A stretch of DNA of 64,000 bases, from NCBI GenBank assembly GCA_002483285.1, contig DLHP01000022.1, forward strand, positions 1 through 64,000. Reading direction: 5' to 3'. Position 1 is the first letter of the stretch, and each line of letters begins with the position of its first letter. A model generated the notes under the pieces. The model ran no database searches and was not told the origin of the DNA. It saw nothing but the letters and a program-made list of their open reading frames with translations. The translations under genes were made by a program, and so were the position numbers. This stretch comes from Flavobacterium sp. UBA7665. GTDB lineage: Bacteria; Bacteroidota; Bacteroidia; Flavobacteriales; Flavobacteriaceae. Below, in pieces: positions 37,518-46,547 of this stretch.

Positions 37518-37770
37518 GTCGAAAGTCGAAAGTCGAAAATCCAAAGAAAGCTATTGGGCCGCGAGGTTGTTTTTGGTGCTTTTCTTTTGTTTCCTTTCAT
37601 CGGCGGTAGACGCGCAGTGCGCCATGTGCCGTGCGGCGATTGAAAGCGAAGGCAACGTCAAAAAGAAAGAAGCGGTCAATGACGGGATTGTTTATTTGAT
37701 GGCCATTCCGTATTTGTTGGTAGGCGGCGTCGGTTTTGCGATTTACCGGATGTACGCGAAGAAAAAATAG
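37507..37770 (+). CDS. Small secreted or membrane protein with CxxC pair
   Basis: An 87-residue protein overlapping the DUF420 gene by 11 bases. After a basic N-terminus (KSKVESRKSKE) comes a signal-like hydrophobic stretch (about 17-35, ending VDAQ), CAMC (about 38-41) and a C-terminal helix (about 62-80). The CxxC may be redox- or metal-related, fitting an oxidase group. The first ~12 residues are encoded by a copy of the GTCGAAA repeat (37518-37545), so that part is probably not functional sequence. No better in-frame ATG exists, but a start at an internal TTG cannot be excluded. Confidence 0.75.
   Translation: MRIKSKVESRKSKESYWAARLFLVLFFCFLSSAVDAQCAMCRAAIESEGNVKKKEAVNDGIVYLMAIPYLLVGGVGFAIYRMYAKKK
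37518..37545. repeat. Partial copy of the GTCGAAA repeat, inside a coding start
   Basis: GTCGAAAGTCGAAAGTC (37518-37534) is the exact reverse complement of 32522-32538. The following AAAATCCAAAGAA also matches the left part of the 32458 element (AAAAGTCCAAAGAA). Only one arm is present here, read through as the N-terminus of the small protein starting at 37507. Confidence 0.7.
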
Positions 37771-37800
37771 TCGAATAGTCAAAAGTCAAAAGTCAAAATT

Positions 37801-37872
37801 CGAAAGAGAAAAGTATAAAGTCCGGAATGGCGTGTAAGTTCGCACCGTTTGACTTTGTACTTTTCTCTTTCG
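37801..37872. terminator. Long hairpin between convergent genes (bidirectional terminator)
   Basis: Arms 37801-37822 and 37851-37872 are complementary at 21 of 22 positions, and the mismatch is a G-T pair. The loop is 28 bases. It lies between the oxidase group and the convergent DUF4403 gene, so it can stop both. Tandem AGTCAAA motifs (37777-37798) precede it, and the arms belong to the same family as 32458-32530. Confidence 0.8.
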
Positions 37873-37882
37873 ACTCTTTCAA

Positions 37883-39280
37883 CTATTTCAATCCGTCCAC
37901 ACTCACATTCACGTCCCCGTTCAACTTAATAAAAGCCACAATCGCCTTATTGGTGAGCTGAATTTTCTGGAAACTGATGTCATTGATACTGCCGTTGATA
38001 AAAACGCCAGGCATTGGCGAGTAATTCTGCAAATATTGCATCATACTTTTCCGGCCTTCGTCGAGGTTTGGTTTGATCGAGTAGCGGCAACTTTCCTGCA
38101 TTTTTTTGAGAATATAACCCTGCGCCATCCAACTCGCGGTGCGCATCAGGCGGCTTTTGGTATCCACGGCATAATCGAGCTGGTCAAAATAAATTTCCTT
38201 GGTCTGGTCATTGTATTGCGGCACGCCCGACAGGTAAACTGTCCCGTTGAGGCTGCCGAGCAAATCGAGTGCGATGATCATTTTGCCGTCCTTGTGCCAA
38301 ATGTTGACTTTCTGTACGGTTACTTTTTTACTTCCAGAGCCAAATTCCTGGCCCGCAAAATTCCTTGTCATGAGGTTCGAAGCATCTGCATAACTAGACA
38401 CCGCGACAATATTGGCCGACACGTGTTCGGGCATTTTGGCCACTGGTTTCAAAACAATTTTAGAACGGTCGAATTTGCTTTCGGGTTTTTGGCCCACAAG
38501 CGTTTCCATATTGCATTTGAGTCCCATATCAAAAGTGATCGCATCTTTTTGCAGCGACGATTGCGTAGTGTACAATTCTACCGGAACCACGCGAAGCCAG
38601 CTTTGGTAAGCCTCGCTCATCTGGAATGGCTGGCAGATTTTTTCGAGCGCGTCGAGTACATTGGGTTTGTAATCCATAGATTTGGAGATGGCCTCATCTA
38701 TATTCTTCTCGATTTTCGATTTGAAAAACCGTACCGTTGGATTGATCAGGTAGGTAATCGGCACCGCTTTCCCGAGTACGGTAACCGATGGGCTTTCGGT
38801 CCAATCGAGCGATTTGAGTTCGGTATTGGTGTTGAGTTTCCAATTGGTAAGTCCAACATCGCTGAGCAAAGTTACCACACCGTTGAAGTTGAATTCACGT
38901 GTATCATATAAATCAATGCCCAGTCTACTCGTCCCAATCCGGTATTTGACGTAGGCTTTCAAAGGCAGTACGGTCTTGATTTTACCGTTTTGGTTTTGGA
39001 TGGATATGGGCGCGAGTTTCCAGATTTTCATCTCAATGTCATCGTCGTCAATCTTATTGTCCTCGTAAATCAGCCCGGTCAGGTATTTATTGGTTTGGTT
39101 TTCAATATCCTTAAGCTTGATTTTAATCGGCAGGTTGATGAAAGACACGGCATTGTCATACAACAGCGGCGCGGCATCATCGGGCTCGGGTTTGAGCGCC
39201 GCAATTTTCTGCGAGGAAGCACAGCCGTTAAACAGATGGAAGGCTACGACGGCCAATCCAAAAAACAATATCTTACGCAT
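37883..39280 (-). CDS. DUF4403 family lipoprotein
   Basis: A 465-residue lipoprotein from the ATG at 39280. Its lipobox ends at C20 (HLFNGC). The in-frame ATG at 39301 overlaps a -7 promoter box and would precede the transcript. Most of the length matches the pattern I associate with DUF4403: an N-terminal INLPIKIKLKDIENQTNKYL, a middle strand-rich region, and the C-terminal segment with AKGYILKKMQ-like helices (MAQGYILKKMQESCRY). The family has a lipid-transfer-like fold in some predictions. Function unknown. It stands alone. Confidence 0.85.
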   Translation of the reverse strand: MRKILFFGLAVVAFHLFNGCASSQKIAALKPEPDDAAPLLYDNAVSFINLPIKIKLKDIENQTNKYLTGLIYEDNKIDDDDIEMKIWKLAPISIQNQNGKIKTVLPLKAYVKYRIGTSRLGIDLYDTREFNFNGVVTLLSDVGLTNWKLNTNTELKSLDWTESPSVTVLGKAVPITYLINPTVRFFKSKIEKNIDEAISKSMDYKPNVLDALEKICQPFQMSEAYQSWLRVVPVELYTTQSSLQKDAITFDMGLKCNMETLVGQKPESKFDRSKIVLKPVAKMPEHVSANIVAVSSYADASNLMTRNFAGQEFGSGSKKVTVQKVNIWHKDGKMIIALDLLGSLNGTVYLSGVPQYNDQTKEIYFDQLDYAVDTKSRLMRTASWMAQGYILKKMQESCRYSIKPNLDEGRKSMMQYLQNYSPMPGVFINGSINDISFQKIQLTNKAIVAFIKLNGDVNVSVDGLK

Positions 39281-39298
39281 AGGGAAAAGCATTTGCCG

Positions 39299-39306
39299 CA
39301 AAATTA
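39299..39306 (-). promoter_or_regulatory. -7 promoter element of the DUF4403 gene
   Basis: On the minus strand this reads TAATTTTG, a perfect TAnnTTTG match, 18 bases before the start codon at 39280. Confidence 0.55.
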
Positions 39307-39450
39307 AACAAACCCGCCCGAATTTATCGGGTCCTGTAACAAAATCCCTAAAACCAAGTCTTATGGGGCATACATGCTGCGACTATTAACATTTTCTTAT
39401 TACACTTTCAGTTACATAATGGCTAATATTGTTTTCAAATTCACCACAAC

Positions 39451-40152
39451 ATGATTGAGATTAAAGACTTACAAAAGTCCTATAAAATGGGCAGTTCCCA
39501 ACTGCATGTATTGAAAGGGATTAATTTCAGTGTGGGTGAAGGTGAGCTCGTCGCCATTATGGGTTCGTCAGGTTCGGGCAAATCTACTTTGCTTAACATC
39601 CTCGGCATTTTGGACGAAGCCGATTCGGGTAGTTACACACTAGACAATGTCGCCATCAAGAACCTCAATGAAACCGTAGCTTCTAAATACCGCAATAAAT
39701 TCCTCGGATTCGTTTTCCAGTCTTTCAACCTGATCAATTACAAGAACGCCCTCGATAACGTCGCGATGCCGCTGTATTACCAAGGCATCAAACGAACTGC
39801 CCGTTATGAACTGGCCATGCAATACCTTGAAAAGGTTGGGCTCGCGTCGCATGCGCACCATTTGCCCAGCGAGCTTTCGGGCGGGCAGAAACAACGGGTG
39901 GCCATTGCACGTGCACTGGCTTCCAACCCCAAAGTGTTGCTTGCTGATGAACCCACCGGAGCCCTCGATACCAAGACTTCATATGAAATTATGGAGCTCA
40001 TCCAAGGCATAAACGACGAAGGGAAAACGGTACTCATCGTCACCCACGAACCCGATATCGCCGCGATGTGCAAGCGCAACGTAGTGCTCAAGGACGGTGT
40101 AATCATCGACGACAAATTAGTAGAACAAGTAAGGGCGGTAACCCATGTTTAA
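39451..40152 (+). CDS. ABC transporter ATP-binding protein (MacB/LolD type)
   Basis: A 233-residue ATPase that powers the two permeases following it. Walker A is GSSGSGKST (38-46), the signature LSGGQKQR begins at 142, and Walker B is VLLADEPTGALD (162-173). The MacB/LolD subgroup is recognised by LGFVFQSFNLI and the short C-terminus. It overlaps the first permease by eight bases. In MacB proper this domain is fused to the permease. Here they are separate. Confidence 0.94.
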   Translation: MIEIKDLQKSYKMGSSQLHVLKGINFSVGEGELVAIMGSSGSGKSTLLNILGILDEADSGSYTLDNVAIKNLNETVASKYRNKFLGFVFQSFNLINYKNALDNVAMPLYYQGIKRTARYELAMQYLEKVGLASHAHHLPSELSGGQKQRVAIARALASNPKVLLADEPTGALDTKTSYEIMELIQGINDEGKTVLIVTHEPDIAAMCKRNVVLKDGVIIDDKLVEQVRAVTHV

Positions 40153-41389
40153 CATCGAACGCTGGCAGGAAATTTTCGAGGCCATTGCCAAGAACAAGCT
40201 CAGGACTTTCCTGACGGGCATTTCTGTGGCGTCGGGTATTTTCATCCTCGTGATTTTGCTCGGTGTGGGCCAAGGCTTGCAGAATGGCATCGAAAAGCAA
40301 TTCGAGCGCGACGCTGCCGGCATTATAGAAGTGTGGTCGGGCACCACCACCAAAGAATACAAAGGGCTCAATCCGGGAAGGCAGATTCAGTTTCGCAACA
40401 GCGACTATGAGTTGTCGGTACAAAAGTTCGGCGATGGTCTCGACAAGAAATCGGCTACGTATAATCAATGGCAAGGACTGGTCACTTACGGCAAGGAAAG
40501 CGGGAATTACCAATACCGCGGCGCTGATGCCGATTACCAATTCATCGAAAATGCCACGATGATCGAAGGACGCTGGATCAACGCCAACGACGTCGCCAAC
40601 ACCGAAAAAGTAGGTGTAATCGGGCTCAAAATGAAACAGGATTTGTTCAAGGACAAAAGCCCAATCGGTGCAGAAGTGACCCTCAACAATATCAATTTTA
40701 AAATCGTCGGTGTGTTTTCTGACCCGGGAGGCGAACGCGAGGAAACCCGGATTTACATTCCGCTGAGCACGATGCAGAAGGCTTTCGGTGCCGGAGATAA
40801 AGTTTCGGTGTTGTTCTATACGATGAAGAAAAAGGAAAATTACGACCAGGCTTTGGCCCAGGCCGAAAAATTCGAGAAAGACCTCGGCACAATGCTACGC
40901 AGCAAAAATTCGGTCGCGCCCGATGATGAAAGCGCCATCGGCGTACACAATTCGGTCAAGGACGCCAAGCAATTTTACGACCTCAATCTGTACATCCGCT
41001 TGTTCTTCTGGTGGGTCGGGATTTGTACGATTATCGCGGGAGTCGTGGGCGTGAGCAACATCATGCTCATCATCGTCAAGGAACGCACCAAGGAAATCGG
41101 TATCCGAAAAGCTTTGGGCGCGCCACCCATCTCCATTATCGGGATGATTTTGCACGAGTCGATTTTCATCACCACCATCGCGGGTTTTGTGGGCTTGCTG
41201 ATGAGTTTGTTGCTGCTTGAATTGGCAGGCCCCAATATTGACAGCGAGTTTTTCCTCAATCCGTCGGTAGATTTCGGGACTGCGCTCACCACCTTGTTCT
41301 TACTCGTTTTCGCAGGAGCACTCGCCGGATTTTTCCCCGCTTACCGCGCCGCCAAAATAAAACCGATTGTAGCACTAAGGGACGAATAA
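40145..41389 (+). CDS. MacB-type ABC permease, first copy
   Basis: A 414-residue inner-membrane protein with one helix near the N-terminus (about 21-42), a periplasmic MacB-core domain (about 45-275) and three C-terminal helices of the FtsX type (from about 285, after FFWWVGICTIIAGVVG). The motif IVKERTKEIGIRKALGA, which contacts the ATPase, is present at about 311-327. Together with the paralogue at 41392 it probably forms a heterodimer coupled to one shared ATPase. Substrate is unknown: candidates for such systems include lipids, peptides and antibiotics. Confidence 0.92.
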   Translation: MFNIERWQEIFEAIAKNKLRTFLTGISVASGIFILVILLGVGQGLQNGIEKQFERDAAGIIEVWSGTTTKEYKGLNPGRQIQFRNSDYELSVQKFGDGLDKKSATYNQWQGLVTYGKESGNYQYRGADADYQFIENATMIEGRWINANDVANTEKVGVIGLKMKQDLFKDKSPIGAEVTLNNINFKIVGVFSDPGGEREETRIYIPLSTMQKAFGAGDKVSVLFYTMKKKENYDQALAQAEKFEKDLGTMLRSKNSVAPDDESAIGVHNSVKDAKQFYDLNLYIRLFFWWVGICTIIAGVVGVSNIMLIIVKERTKEIGIRKALGAPPISIIGMILHESIFITTIAGFVGLLMSLLLLELAGPNIDSEFFLNPSVDFGTALTTLFLLVFAGALAGFFPAYRAAKIKPIVALRDE

Positions 41390-41391
41390 TT

Positions 41392-42657
41392 ATGTTTGAC
41401 AGGGACAAATGGAATGAGATTATACAAGCGCTGACCGCCAATACGTTCCGGACGCTACTCACGGCTTTCGGTGTATTCTGGGGCATCTTCATTTTGGTGA
41501 TTTTGCTCGCTGCGGGCAATGGTCTCGAGAACGGCGTCAAGAAAGGCTTCGCAGGAATCGCCACGAATACCATGTTCATGTGGACCCAATCTACTTCTAA
41601 GCCCTACAAAGGGTTGCCGCAAACGCGCCAATTCAATTTTAAGAACGATGACGTACCGGCACTCAAGGCGAATTTTCCCGACTTGTTATATGTTTCCCCG
41701 CGCAACCAACTCGGTGGCTACCAAGGCGCGAACAACGTCATCAGAAATGACAAAACGGCCGCTTTTACGGTCTATGGTGACTATCCAGAACTCATCAAAC
41801 AAGAATCGATGACCATCACCAAAGGCCGATTCATCAACCAGCAGGACATCCTCAACAAACGCAAAATTGCGGTTATCGGGCAAGGTGTAATCGATGGTTT
41901 GTATGAGAAAGGCGAGGAGGTGATTGGTAGTTACATCAAAGTCAACGGTGTCAATTTTATGGTAGCCGGGGTTTATTATTCTAAGAACAAGAACGATGGC
42001 GGGGCCGAAGAGGCACAGAAAAAAATATTCATCCCGTTCACCACGTTCCAACAATCGTTCAATTTTGGCGATACCGTAGGCTGGATGGCCATTACCGCCA
42101 AAGACGGCGCCTCGATTACCCAACTCAAGGAAGGCATCATGGACTTCATGAAATCGCGCCATTCTATCCATCCCGATGACGACCGCGCCATTGGCAACTT
42201 CGACCTTTACGAGGAATTCAGCAAAGTGCAGGGCTTGTTCCTGATTTTACGCATCATTGCGTATTTCGTGGGGACTTTGGTGTTGCTTTCGGGCATCATA
42301 GGCATCTCGAATATCATGCTGATTGTGGTCAAGGAACGCACCAAGGAAATCGGTATCCGCAGGGCTTTGGGTGCCACGCCGAGCGCTATCCGCGGGCAAA
42401 TTCTCACCGAATCTATCTTTCTTACGATTATGGCCGGAATGGTTGGAATCGCAGTGGCTACGGGTGTTTTGGCGATTGCCAACATGATCCTCGACTCGAT
42501 GCCCAGCGAAGACATGATGTTTGCCAATCCAAGCGTCGATTTGAGGGTAGTGTTTATCGCGCTGCTCATCCTAGTAGGTTCGGGCTTGCTCGCCGGATTC
42601 ATCCCCGCGCAAACCGCTATCAATGTCAAACCCGTCGACGCCTTGCGCACCGAATAA
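41392..42657 (+). CDS. MacB-type ABC permease, second copy
   Basis: A 421-residue paralogue of the preceding permease, starting two bases after its stop. Topology is the same: helix near 21-42 (FGVFWGIFILVILLAAG), periplasmic core, then FtsX-like helices with IVVKERTKEIGIRRALGA (about 309-326). The two copies differ strongly in the periplasmic core, which fits separate roles in one complex. It lies 24 bases before the first adaptor gene. Confidence 0.92.
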   Translation: MFDRDKWNEIIQALTANTFRTLLTAFGVFWGIFILVILLAAGNGLENGVKKGFAGIATNTMFMWTQSTSKPYKGLPQTRQFNFKNDDVPALKANFPDLLYVSPRNQLGGYQGANNVIRNDKTAAFTVYGDYPELIKQESMTITKGRFINQQDILNKRKIAVIGQGVIDGLYEKGEEVIGSYIKVNGVNFMVAGVYYSKNKNDGGAEEAQKKIFIPFTTFQQSFNFGDTVGWMAITAKDGASITQLKEGIMDFMKSRHSIHPDDDRAIGNFDLYEEFSKVQGLFLILRIIAYFVGTLVLLSGIIGISNIMLIVVKERTKEIGIRRALGATPSAIRGQILTESIFLTIMAGMVGIAVATGVLAIANMILDSMPSEDMMFANPSVDLRVVFIALLILVGSGLLAGFIPAQTAINVKPVDALRTE

Positions 42658-42681
42658 CAAACAACGAATAAAACCAATACA

Positions 42682-43797
42682 ATGAAAAAGGGAATTACCA
42701 TCACCATCTTGATTTTTATAGCCATCGTGTTTTTTGGCGCGCTGTATTACCTGTACGCCAAGAACCAGGAAGCGCCGGTGGTTTATGAAACCGAGAAATC
42801 CGAAACCAAAACGATTGTCAAAACCACGATTGCCACCGGAAACATCGTTCCCGACGAAGAAGTGCTCATCAAACCCAATATTTCAGGGATTATCGAAGCC
42901 GTTTATATCAAGGCCGGTGAAAGCATCAAAGCTGGCGACATGATCGCCAAGATCAAAGTGGTGGCCAATGTATCTAATTTGAGCAGTTCGCAAAATCAGG
43001 TGCAGGGAGCAAAAATTGAGCTCGACAACCAACAAAAACTCTTCAACAGACAAAAGACCTTGTTTGACAAAGGCGTGATTTCGGCCAATGATTTCCAGGC
43101 AGCCGAAGTGGCGTATTCGCAGGCGAAGCAGAATTACAATGCAGCCAGGCAAGGGCTCGACATCATCAAAACCGGCACGACTTCGGGCTTGGGCAGTTAT
43201 GCCAATACGGTCATCCGCTCGACGGTAACAGGTATGGTTTTAGACGTTCCGGTGAAAGTGGGGAACCAGGTTATCGAGAGCAATAATTTCAACGAAGGCA
43301 CCACGATTGCCAGTGTGGCCGATGTGGGCCGTATGATTTTCGTAGGGAAGGTCGACGAATCCGAAGTGGGTAAAATCAAAGAAAAATTGCCCATTGAAAT
43401 TACCGTTGGCGCCATCGAAAACAAGAAATTTGATGCCGTCCTGACCGACATCGCCCCAAAAGGAAAGACAGAAAACGGCGCGATTCAATTTGAAATCAAG
43501 GCGTCATTGACCAACCGCGACGATACGTTTATCCGCGCCGGATTAAGCGCCAATGCCTCGATTATCCTTGAAAAAGCGGAAAATGTTTTGGCCATCAAGG
43601 AAGCGCTCGTGCAATTTGACGAGAAAACGCAAAAGCCATTTGTTGAAGTAGAAACGGCCGCGCAAAAATTTGAAAGGCGTGACGTGGTGCTGGGCGTAAG
43701 CGACGGAATTTACGTGGAAATCAAAAGCGGCGTCAAATCCTCCGACAAGATTAAAATCTGGAACCAGGGCAGCGCACCAGATGAAGAGAAAAAATAA
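42682..43797 (+). CDS. HlyD/MacA-type periplasmic adaptor, first copy
   Basis: A 371-residue membrane-fusion protein with an N-terminal anchor (about 5-24), a lipoyl/biotinyl-like half (IEAVYIKAGESIKAGDMIAKIK, in two parts), a short coiled coil (about 95-155), the second lipoyl half and a beta-barrel region with GMVLDVPVKVGNQV. It should bridge the ABC permeases and the TolC-like channel. A second adaptor lies at 45246, so two adaptors flank one channel gene. Confidence 0.92.
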   Translation: MKKGITITILIFIAIVFFGALYYLYAKNQEAPVVYETEKSETKTIVKTTIATGNIVPDEEVLIKPNISGIIEAVYIKAGESIKAGDMIAKIKVVANVSNLSSSQNQVQGAKIELDNQQKLFNRQKTLFDKGVISANDFQAAEVAYSQAKQNYNAARQGLDIIKTGTTSGLGSYANTVIRSTVTGMVLDVPVKVGNQVIESNNFNEGTTIASVADVGRMIFVGKVDESEVGKIKEKLPIEITVGAIENKKFDAVLTDIAPKGKTENGAIQFEIKASLTNRDDTFIRAGLSANASIILEKAENVLAIKEALVQFDEKTQKPFVEVETAAQKFERRDVVLGVSDGIYVEIKSGVKSSDKIKIWNQGSAPDEEKK

Positions 43798-43828
43798 CAA
43801 CTTGGTCCTTTAGTCTTTAGAAAAATCT

Positions 43829-43836
43829 TAAATTTG
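43829..43836 (+). promoter_or_regulatory. -7 promoter element before the TolC-like gene
   Basis: TAAATTTG is a perfect TAnnTTTG match, 36 bases before the ATG at 43873. It overlaps the in-frame ATG at 43834, which argues against that earlier start. Confidence 0.5.
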
Positions 43837-43872
43837 TGTGGCCTTAAACGACCGCGCTTTCATTCAAATTAT

Positions 43873-45243
43873 ATGAAAAAAATCAGTCTCTTTTCTCTCT
43901 TTTTTGTGTTGCTCTGCACCCAAATGCAGGCACAAGCCAAGAAATGGACCATCGAGGAGTGCGTGGCCTATGCGCTCGAGCACAACATCACGATCAAGAA
44001 TACCGAATTGGACGGGAAATTGGCCAGTATCGACAAAAGCGATGCAAGGGGTAATTTCTTGCCGACCGTCAACGCCAACGCCTCACATTCCTGGAACATC
44101 GGTTTGAACCAAAACATTACAACGGGTTTGCTTGAAAATGAGACGACACAGTTCACGTCTGCCGGGCTTAATGCAAACGTAGATATTTATAAGGGTTTAC
44201 AGAACCAGAACCGATATCGTCGTTCGGCACTTGCGGTGGTTGCAGCGCAGTATCAGTTGACCAAAATGAAGGATGACGTTTCGCTCAATGTGGCCAACGC
44301 GTTTTTGCAGATTTTATTCAATAAGGAAAACATCAAGGTGCAAAAGGAGCTGCAGGCGAGCGACGAAAGGCAACTCAATCGCACCCAGGAACTCGTGAAT
44401 GCAGGCTCCATCCCGAGAGGTGACCTCCTAGACATCAAAGCCACTGTGGCTGCCGACAAGCAAAAGGTCATTGCTGCAGAGAATGCGTTATTGATTTCTA
44501 AACTAAGCCTCGCGCAGTTGCTGCAGCTTGACGACTTCCAGAATTTTGACATTGCCGATCAGGATATGGAAGCCAAACAAAGCGAAGTCATGTTCCAGAC
44601 CCCCGATGCGATATACAAAAAAGCGCTCGAGCAACGCGTGGAAGTCAAATTGGCAAAGACCAATCTCGAGATCGCCGAGAAAGACATCCAGATCGCAAGG
44701 GGCGCACACCATCCGACGTTACAGGGATTCTATAGTTTCAATTCAAGGATTTCCTATGCGAATATTCCAATCTTCGACTCGATAGGGCGTGCCATTGGGA
44801 CGCGCAGTGCCGATCCGTTCTTCAACCAATTCAGTGACAACAAAGGACACAATTTCGGGCTTCAGGTTACTGTTCCGATCCTCAACGGATTCAACATCCG
44901 CAACAATGTTGAGCGCAGCAAAGTGGCTGCCGAGCGCGCCAAAATTGCACTTTCACAAAGCCAGCTCGACCTTGAACGTACAGTGTACACCGCGTTTACT
45001 GATGCGAGCGGCGCTTTCAATTCTTACCAATCGGCTGTTGTGGCGCTCGAAGCCCGCGAAGGCGCATTCAATTACGCCAAGGAGCGATTTGCAGTTGGGA
45101 TGATGAACTCGTTCGATTTCAACCAGGCGCAAACGCTTTACGCCAACGCCCAATCCGAAGTCTTGCGCACCAAATACGATTACATTTTCAGAACTAAAAT
45201 CGTTGAATTCTATTTTGGGATTCCGATCATAAACCAAAAATAG
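43873..45243 (+). CDS. TolC-like outer-membrane efflux protein
   Basis: A 456-residue outer-membrane channel. A signal peptide (about 1-20, ending MQAQA) is followed by two repeats of the outer membrane efflux domain (about 25-215 and 245-440), each with the long helices of the periplasmic tunnel (WTIEECVAYALEHNITIKN, and VEVKLAKTNLEIAEKDIQIA at about 260). It should form the exit duct for the ABC system. The ATG at 43873 is chosen because the longer frame from 43834 begins in a promoter box. Confidence 0.93.
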   Translation: MKKISLFSLFFVLLCTQMQAQAKKWTIEECVAYALEHNITIKNTELDGKLASIDKSDARGNFLPTVNANASHSWNIGLNQNITTGLLENETTQFTSAGLNANVDIYKGLQNQNRYRRSALAVVAAQYQLTKMKDDVSLNVANAFLQILFNKENIKVQKELQASDERQLNRTQELVNAGSIPRGDLLDIKATVAADKQKVIAAENALLISKLSLAQLLQLDDFQNFDIADQDMEAKQSEVMFQTPDAIYKKALEQRVEVKLAKTNLEIAEKDIQIARGAHHPTLQGFYSFNSRISYANIPIFDSIGRAIGTRSADPFFNQFSDNKGHNFGLQVTVPILNGFNIRNNVERSKVAAERAKIALSQSQLDLERTVYTAFTDASGAFNSYQSAVVALEAREGAFNYAKERFAVGMMNSFDFNQAQTLYANAQSEVLRTKYDYIFRTKIVEFYFGIPIINQK

Positions 45244-45245
45244 CC

Positions 45246-46547
45246 ATGTCAAAGAAGTCACTTTATATCTTAATCGGAAGCGTTTTACTGTTGATTGTAG
45301 TTGTTTTGGTGTTGTCTAAAAAAGGCGTCATCGGCAACAAAGACCAAGGTATTGCTGTGGAGATTGCCAAAGTAGACCAAATGACTATTGTAGAAACGGT
45401 CTCTGCAACGGGGAAAATCCAACCCGAAGTGGAGGTTAAAATTTCTTCCGAAGTTTCTGGAGAGATTATCGATTTGCCGGTAAAGGAAGGCCAGGTCGTG
45501 AAAAAAGGCGATTTGCTCGTCAAGATCAATCCTGATTTGTATACGTCGGGCTACAACCGGACCGTTGCAGGGCTATCACAGACCAAAGCTGGTTTGGGCC
45601 AGGCCGACGCGAGTTTCAAAGAAGCCCGGTCGAGTTATGACCGTAGCAAAATCTTATTTGACAAAGGCATCATCTCCAAATCAGAATGGGACAAAGCCGT
45701 GGCTGCGTTTGAGAGTGCCAATGCGGCGCGACAGTCGGCGTATTACAACGTACAAAGCGCTTCGGCTACCGTGAATGAAGCCAAGGACAATCTTGGGCGT
45801 ACCACGATTTACGCACCAGCCGATGGTACAATCTCGATGCTTAACGTAGAACTCGGCGAGCGCGTGCTCGGAACCCAGCAAATGACCGGAACCGAAATTT
45901 TGCGCGTGGCCAATCTCAATAATATGGAGGTTGAGGTAGATGTGAACGAGAACGACATCGTCAAGATCAACGTAGGCGATTCGGCCAATGTAGAGGTCGA
46001 TGCGTATCTCAAAAAGCAATTCAAGGGACTTGTCACGAGCATTTCCAATTCGGCGAGTACGACGTTGACTGCCGACCAGGTCACCAACTTCAAAGTCAAG
46101 ATACGAATTCTCAAGGAATCCTATCAGGATCTGATTGCCGGGAAACCCGCGAGCTATTCGCCATTCAGGCCGGGAATGACTGCTACGGTAGACATCATTA
46201 CCAAGCGGCGCGAGAATGTGTTGGCGGTGCCAATCAGTTCAGTAGTAGTCAAGAACGACACCACTCCGGTAAAGAAGATTTTGGTAGATGACCCCAGTTC
46301 TGAAGAGAACAAAATCAAGCCCAAAAGCGATAAGAAATACGAATGTGTTTTTGTGAAATCGGGTAACAAATCTAAGATTCGCATCATCAAAACCGGTATC
46401 CAGGACGATACCAATATTGAAGTTACCGAAGGGCTTAAAAAAGGCGACGTGGTAATTATCGGTCCCTATACCACGGTAACCAAAGACCTCAATTCTGGTG
46501 ACAAAGTCATCGTTTCGTCGGGCGAGAACCAAGAACCAAAAAAGTAA
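45246..46547 (+). CDS. HlyD/MacA-type periplasmic adaptor, second copy
   Basis: A 433-residue membrane-fusion protein with an N-terminal anchor (about 5-22), lipoyl halves (EIIDLPVKEGQVVKKGDLLVKIN, split by the turn), a coiled coil (about 105-185), a beta-barrel domain with NNMEVEVDVNENDIVKI and a C-terminal membrane-proximal domain ending DKVIVSSGE. It starts two bases after the TolC-like stop. It is longer than the first adaptor, and its final A of the stop codon is the first base of tsaB. Confidence 0.92.
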   Translation: MSKKSLYILIGSVLLLIVVVLVLSKKGVIGNKDQGIAVEIAKVDQMTIVETVSATGKIQPEVEVKISSEVSGEIIDLPVKEGQVVKKGDLLVKINPDLYTSGYNRTVAGLSQTKAGLGQADASFKEARSSYDRSKILFDKGIISKSEWDKAVAAFESANAARQSAYYNVQSASATVNEAKDNLGRTTIYAPADGTISMLNVELGERVLGTQQMTGTEILRVANLNNMEVEVDVNENDIVKINVGDSANVEVDAYLKKQFKGLVTSISNSASTTLTADQVTNFKVKIRILKESYQDLIAGKPASYSPFRPGMTATVDIITKRRENVLAVPISSVVVKNDTTPVKKILVDDPSSEENKIKPKSDKKYECVFVKSGNKSKIRIIKTGIQDDTNIEVTEGLKKGDVVIIGPYTTVTKDLNSGDKVIVSSGENQEPKK

